A stretch of 64,000 nucleotides of DNA from Apteryx mantelli (Eukaryota > Chordata > Aves > Apterygiformes > Apterygidae): assembly GCF_036417845.1 (NCBI RefSeq), contig NC_090020.1:41834425-41898424 (forward strand), read 5' to 3'. The translations under genes were made by a program, and so were the position numbers. Positions within the stretch are counted from its first letter, which is position 1, and each line of letters begins with the position of its first letter. Below, piece by piece: positions 61,301-64,000 of this stretch. The notes under the pieces are model-generated. The model made no database searches. It saw only the letters and a list, made by a program, of their open reading frames with translations, and was not told the DNA's origin.

Positions 61301-62743
61301 CCTACTTCTCTGTGAATTATTAAGACATAGACTTTAACAGAAGAGCAGGGGAAGGAAGGTAAAGGATGGTATTATACACACATTATAATATGAAATATGC
61401 AAATAACATTCTGATATCTCTTGAATCACTGTCATTGGGCTTCATATAGTGATTAATGGGTGATTAGATCAGAGGGAAGAAATCTGTTAGGGACTCTGAG
61501 GAGCAGAAAAATGGGCGCAAGCAGAACAGGGAGCTTGGAAGCTGAGAGACACAAAGTCAGGGCAGAAGGTGATGCCAGGAGTCTTCTCCTGAGGAAGGGG
61601 TAGGCTTGCTAAGCTGCACCTGAAGGACAGAGAAAATCGAACATAGTAAACAGATAATATTGGGGTAATATGAATATATATAAAATACACATAAACACAA
61701 AATGTATAAGACCTTTACAAGACCTATTTACAACTGGGCCATGGACAGTTGTCTCCTGAAACCCAACATAGCTCAGAAACGGCTCCTGGAGGAAGATATT
61801 TTGGAGCCCATGAGCCTGGCCGCAGCGACGGACGGCAGTTAGGGGACCACGACACCTGGCAGGAGGTGCTGCTTGCGTCCGGTGCAGCCTGGCCTAAGCG
61901 GCCACCACTGAGATGCCTCCCGCACCTGCTGCCAAAGGCCTCAAGGCCAAGGAGAGTATTTCAGCCATCAGATTTAGCTGTAATTCTTAAGAGTTGTTGA
62001 TCATCATCTTTGTATCCCTTTATACTTTCAGAAATCATTGCTGAGCAATCATGCTTGATGTTTTTGTGCTGATATTTTTCTTTGTCAAATTTAAGAACTG
62101 CCAAAGGAACATATATTAAAACACATGAAAATATAGTCCATATATTCCCTACAAGCCAAATTCTAAAATAAATTTTTTGAAACATACAGTAAGAAAAAAA
62201 GGAAAATTCTGAAAGTATGAAAAAAATGCAACACTATAAATGCAAAACACCAGATCAAATCATAATTCATCATGCACTTACCACACCTGCACTGTTCTTT
62301 TATTACCATACAAAATAATTAAACTTTCACTAGTCCATCCCTTTCTCCATCTTTTCTTCTTCAACAGCCATGCAAAAGCCCTATGAAAACAAAAACTAAA
62401 GATGCAAAGTTAGAAGGAAGCCCCTTCCATGCCAGTGAATAAAAGAACCTGAGTGAACCACATCACTTGCTTTGTTTTAGGAGCGTTCCTGTAGAGATTT
62501 TCTCCCATTTTAGACATGATAATAACTAAGCAACCTCTTTACCAGAAACTGCATTAAATGGTGTGAAAGAACTGCAAGTTCTCGTGTAAAAAAGAAAACT
62601 GGCTAAGTTAATAGCCACCAAAGGTCGGGCCTTCTGTAAAGCAATCTGCAATGACTGTGCAGTGAAAATAAAAGATGGATGTTCCTCAGCTGAGCTTTTC
62701 CATGCAGTTCTGGATTTATATTAACATATTTTATATTAAGTTT

Positions 62744-62905
62744 TATACATATGTATATGTGTATGTATGTATGTGTGTGTGTGTGTATATATATAAAATG
62801 ACACACATATACGCACATATACAACATATCTATATATAGGCGTGTGTGTATATATGTATATAGTGTGCCTGTGTATGTGTATACATACACACACAGACAC
62901 ATATG
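62744..62905. repeat. Compound TG/TATG/TA/CA microsatellite
   Basis: Alternating blocks of GTATGTAT, (TG)n, (TA)n and (CA)n with TG and CA blocks in inverted order, so the strand can self-pair. Frames crossing it are repeat artefacts. Confidence 0.9.
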
Positions 62906-63419
62906 GGTGTGTTCTCTTTGCATACTTGATAGAAACATTGCCAGAAGCTAGAGCTTCATATTCAGATTTACTGAAATTCATTTCAACAGAAGCGATCATG
63001 GGCAGTCAAGAAAACAAGATGTTATCTTCACATTTCCTTCCCCCTCACTCCTTTCTGCATCTGAGTATGGAGGAGGAAGTAATTACGAAATGTCAGCCAT
63101 GCTCTGAAATCACAGCATACATGCTGCTTTTTAGTATGAACTCCAAATATAATAAGAGCCAGTTAGCTTTCAAAGGTCATATAGATATGTTTTCACCTGT
63201 CATCTCTTAGAAATGTTCTACAGCATTTGTTGCTGAGAGAGCTGAATATTTTCCTTTCCAAGTCAGTTACGGAATGAGAGTAGCTAATATCTGTTTCCTC
63301 TTTGCGTGCATTTTGTATCAGCACTGTTCCTGCACAATATGATGAAGATTTCAATTGGACTTTATGTGTCTCAATTTCTTAGCATCCATTTTAGGCTCTA
63401 CAAGTAGCAAATTAAATTT

Positions 63420-63523
63420 ATGCATATTAATATATAAATATTTGCATATAATCATATAAACACATATACACATTTGTGTGTGTGTGTGTGTATGTTTTTA
63501 AATATGCACAAACACACACACCC
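63420..63523. repeat. TA-rich and (TG)n/(CA)n simple repeat
   Basis: A TATA/CATATA-rich stretch is followed by (TG)8.5 at 63475-63491 and a short CA run about 20 bp later, which could fold back on the TG run. Confidence 0.85.
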
Positions 63524-64000
63524 CAGAAAGTTAAGAAAAATTATGTTGTCAGAGTAATGACAGATCACCATTTGGTTAACGCTTAAACCCTGAACTTTCT
63601 TTCCAGCGCACCCCTAGCGTTAGACAGCACAAACGCCACATTTGGAAACAGGTGTGGTGGAAACCTAGAAGACGGTGCCTTTATTAATAAACTGATTTTA
63701 ACCCACGTGTGTTTATGTCCCTTTGGAAAAGACAGGATTTGTATTAGAAAAGATTTAGGATTCCTTCCTGCATCAAATATAATATATTTAGTAATCATTT
63801 GAGAGGCATTTAAATTCCATGTAATTGCATTAGAAAGCCACTATACTGAATGAAATTTATTATCTCCTTAAATGAATTAATGAAGGCTTTTTTTATTTAT
63901 GTACTGGAAGCATTCGCTATGATAATGGTTAGTGACTTAATGTCTACATGGATGACAAAGCCTTAGAATTCTTGGCCTCCCTGAATCTCAGTGTAACAAC

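Larger units (their letters stand above)
54396..64000. other. AT-rich noncoding DNA downstream of CR1 copy B
   Basis: No gene is supported. Besides the repeats and palindrome listed separately it holds a 15-bp tandem duplication (59203-59217 / 59218-59232, AAAATACAGCTAATT), a 10-bp perfect hairpin (TTAATTAAGC 61177-61186 / GCTTAATTAA 61190-61199) and a small CpG-richer segment at 61800-61925. A Lys/Arg/Ser-rich frame at 55378-55740 is low-complexity purine-rich DNA and not a recognisable protein. Confidence 0.5.

Overview
The window looks like sauropsid, most probably avian, nuclear DNA. The main evidence is two nearly full-length CR1 (Chicken Repeat 1) LINE retrotransposons ending in the CR1-type GATTCTGT octamer. 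The rest is AT-rich, CpG-poor intergenic or intronic sequence with microsatellites and homopolymer runs. I found no host protein-coding exon, tRNA, rRNA or CRISPR array that the sequence supports. The species cannot be named from this window.

Layout: 1-508 is unique flank. 509-5047 is CR1 copy A (+ strand): a 5' UTR with a TATA box and a partly repeated promoter segment, ORF1 (CX2C pair, coiled coil, SGNH/GDSL esterase-like domain), ORF2 (APE-type endonuclease, then reverse transcriptase) and a 3' UTR with a short hairpin and two terminal octamers. 5058-49888 is about 45 kb of AT-rich noncoding DNA with isolated CpG-rich patches (about 25.9-26.25 and 41.53-41.82 kb), an inverted POU-octamer pair (14.16 kb), small perfect hairpins and simple repeats. 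49889-54395 is CR1 copy B (+), with the same architecture. 54396-64000 is noncoding again, with a small minisatellite, a 24-bp perfect palindrome within forkhead-like motifs, and large TG/CA/TA simple repeats near the end.

The CR1 parts would work together as a target-primed retrotransposition system. ORF1 would supply the RNA-binding/esterase protein, the ORF2 endonuclease would nick the target, and the ORF2 RT would copy the RNA from its 3' hairpin and octamer end. Both copies are broken. They share an in-frame TGA early in ORF1 and another between the EN and RT halves of ORF2, and each has private lesions as well.

The points most worth a second look are: (1) the two shared TGA codons in independently inserted copies; (2) a 943-bp stretch of perfect identity inside elements that otherwise differ by about 2-4%; (3) a 5' UTR whose first ~45 bp recur about 364 bp downstream, just after a TATA box, so that the element's 5' end matches the predicted transcription start of a promoter monomer; (4) replacement of the expected catalytic His by Arg in the ORF1 esterase domain.
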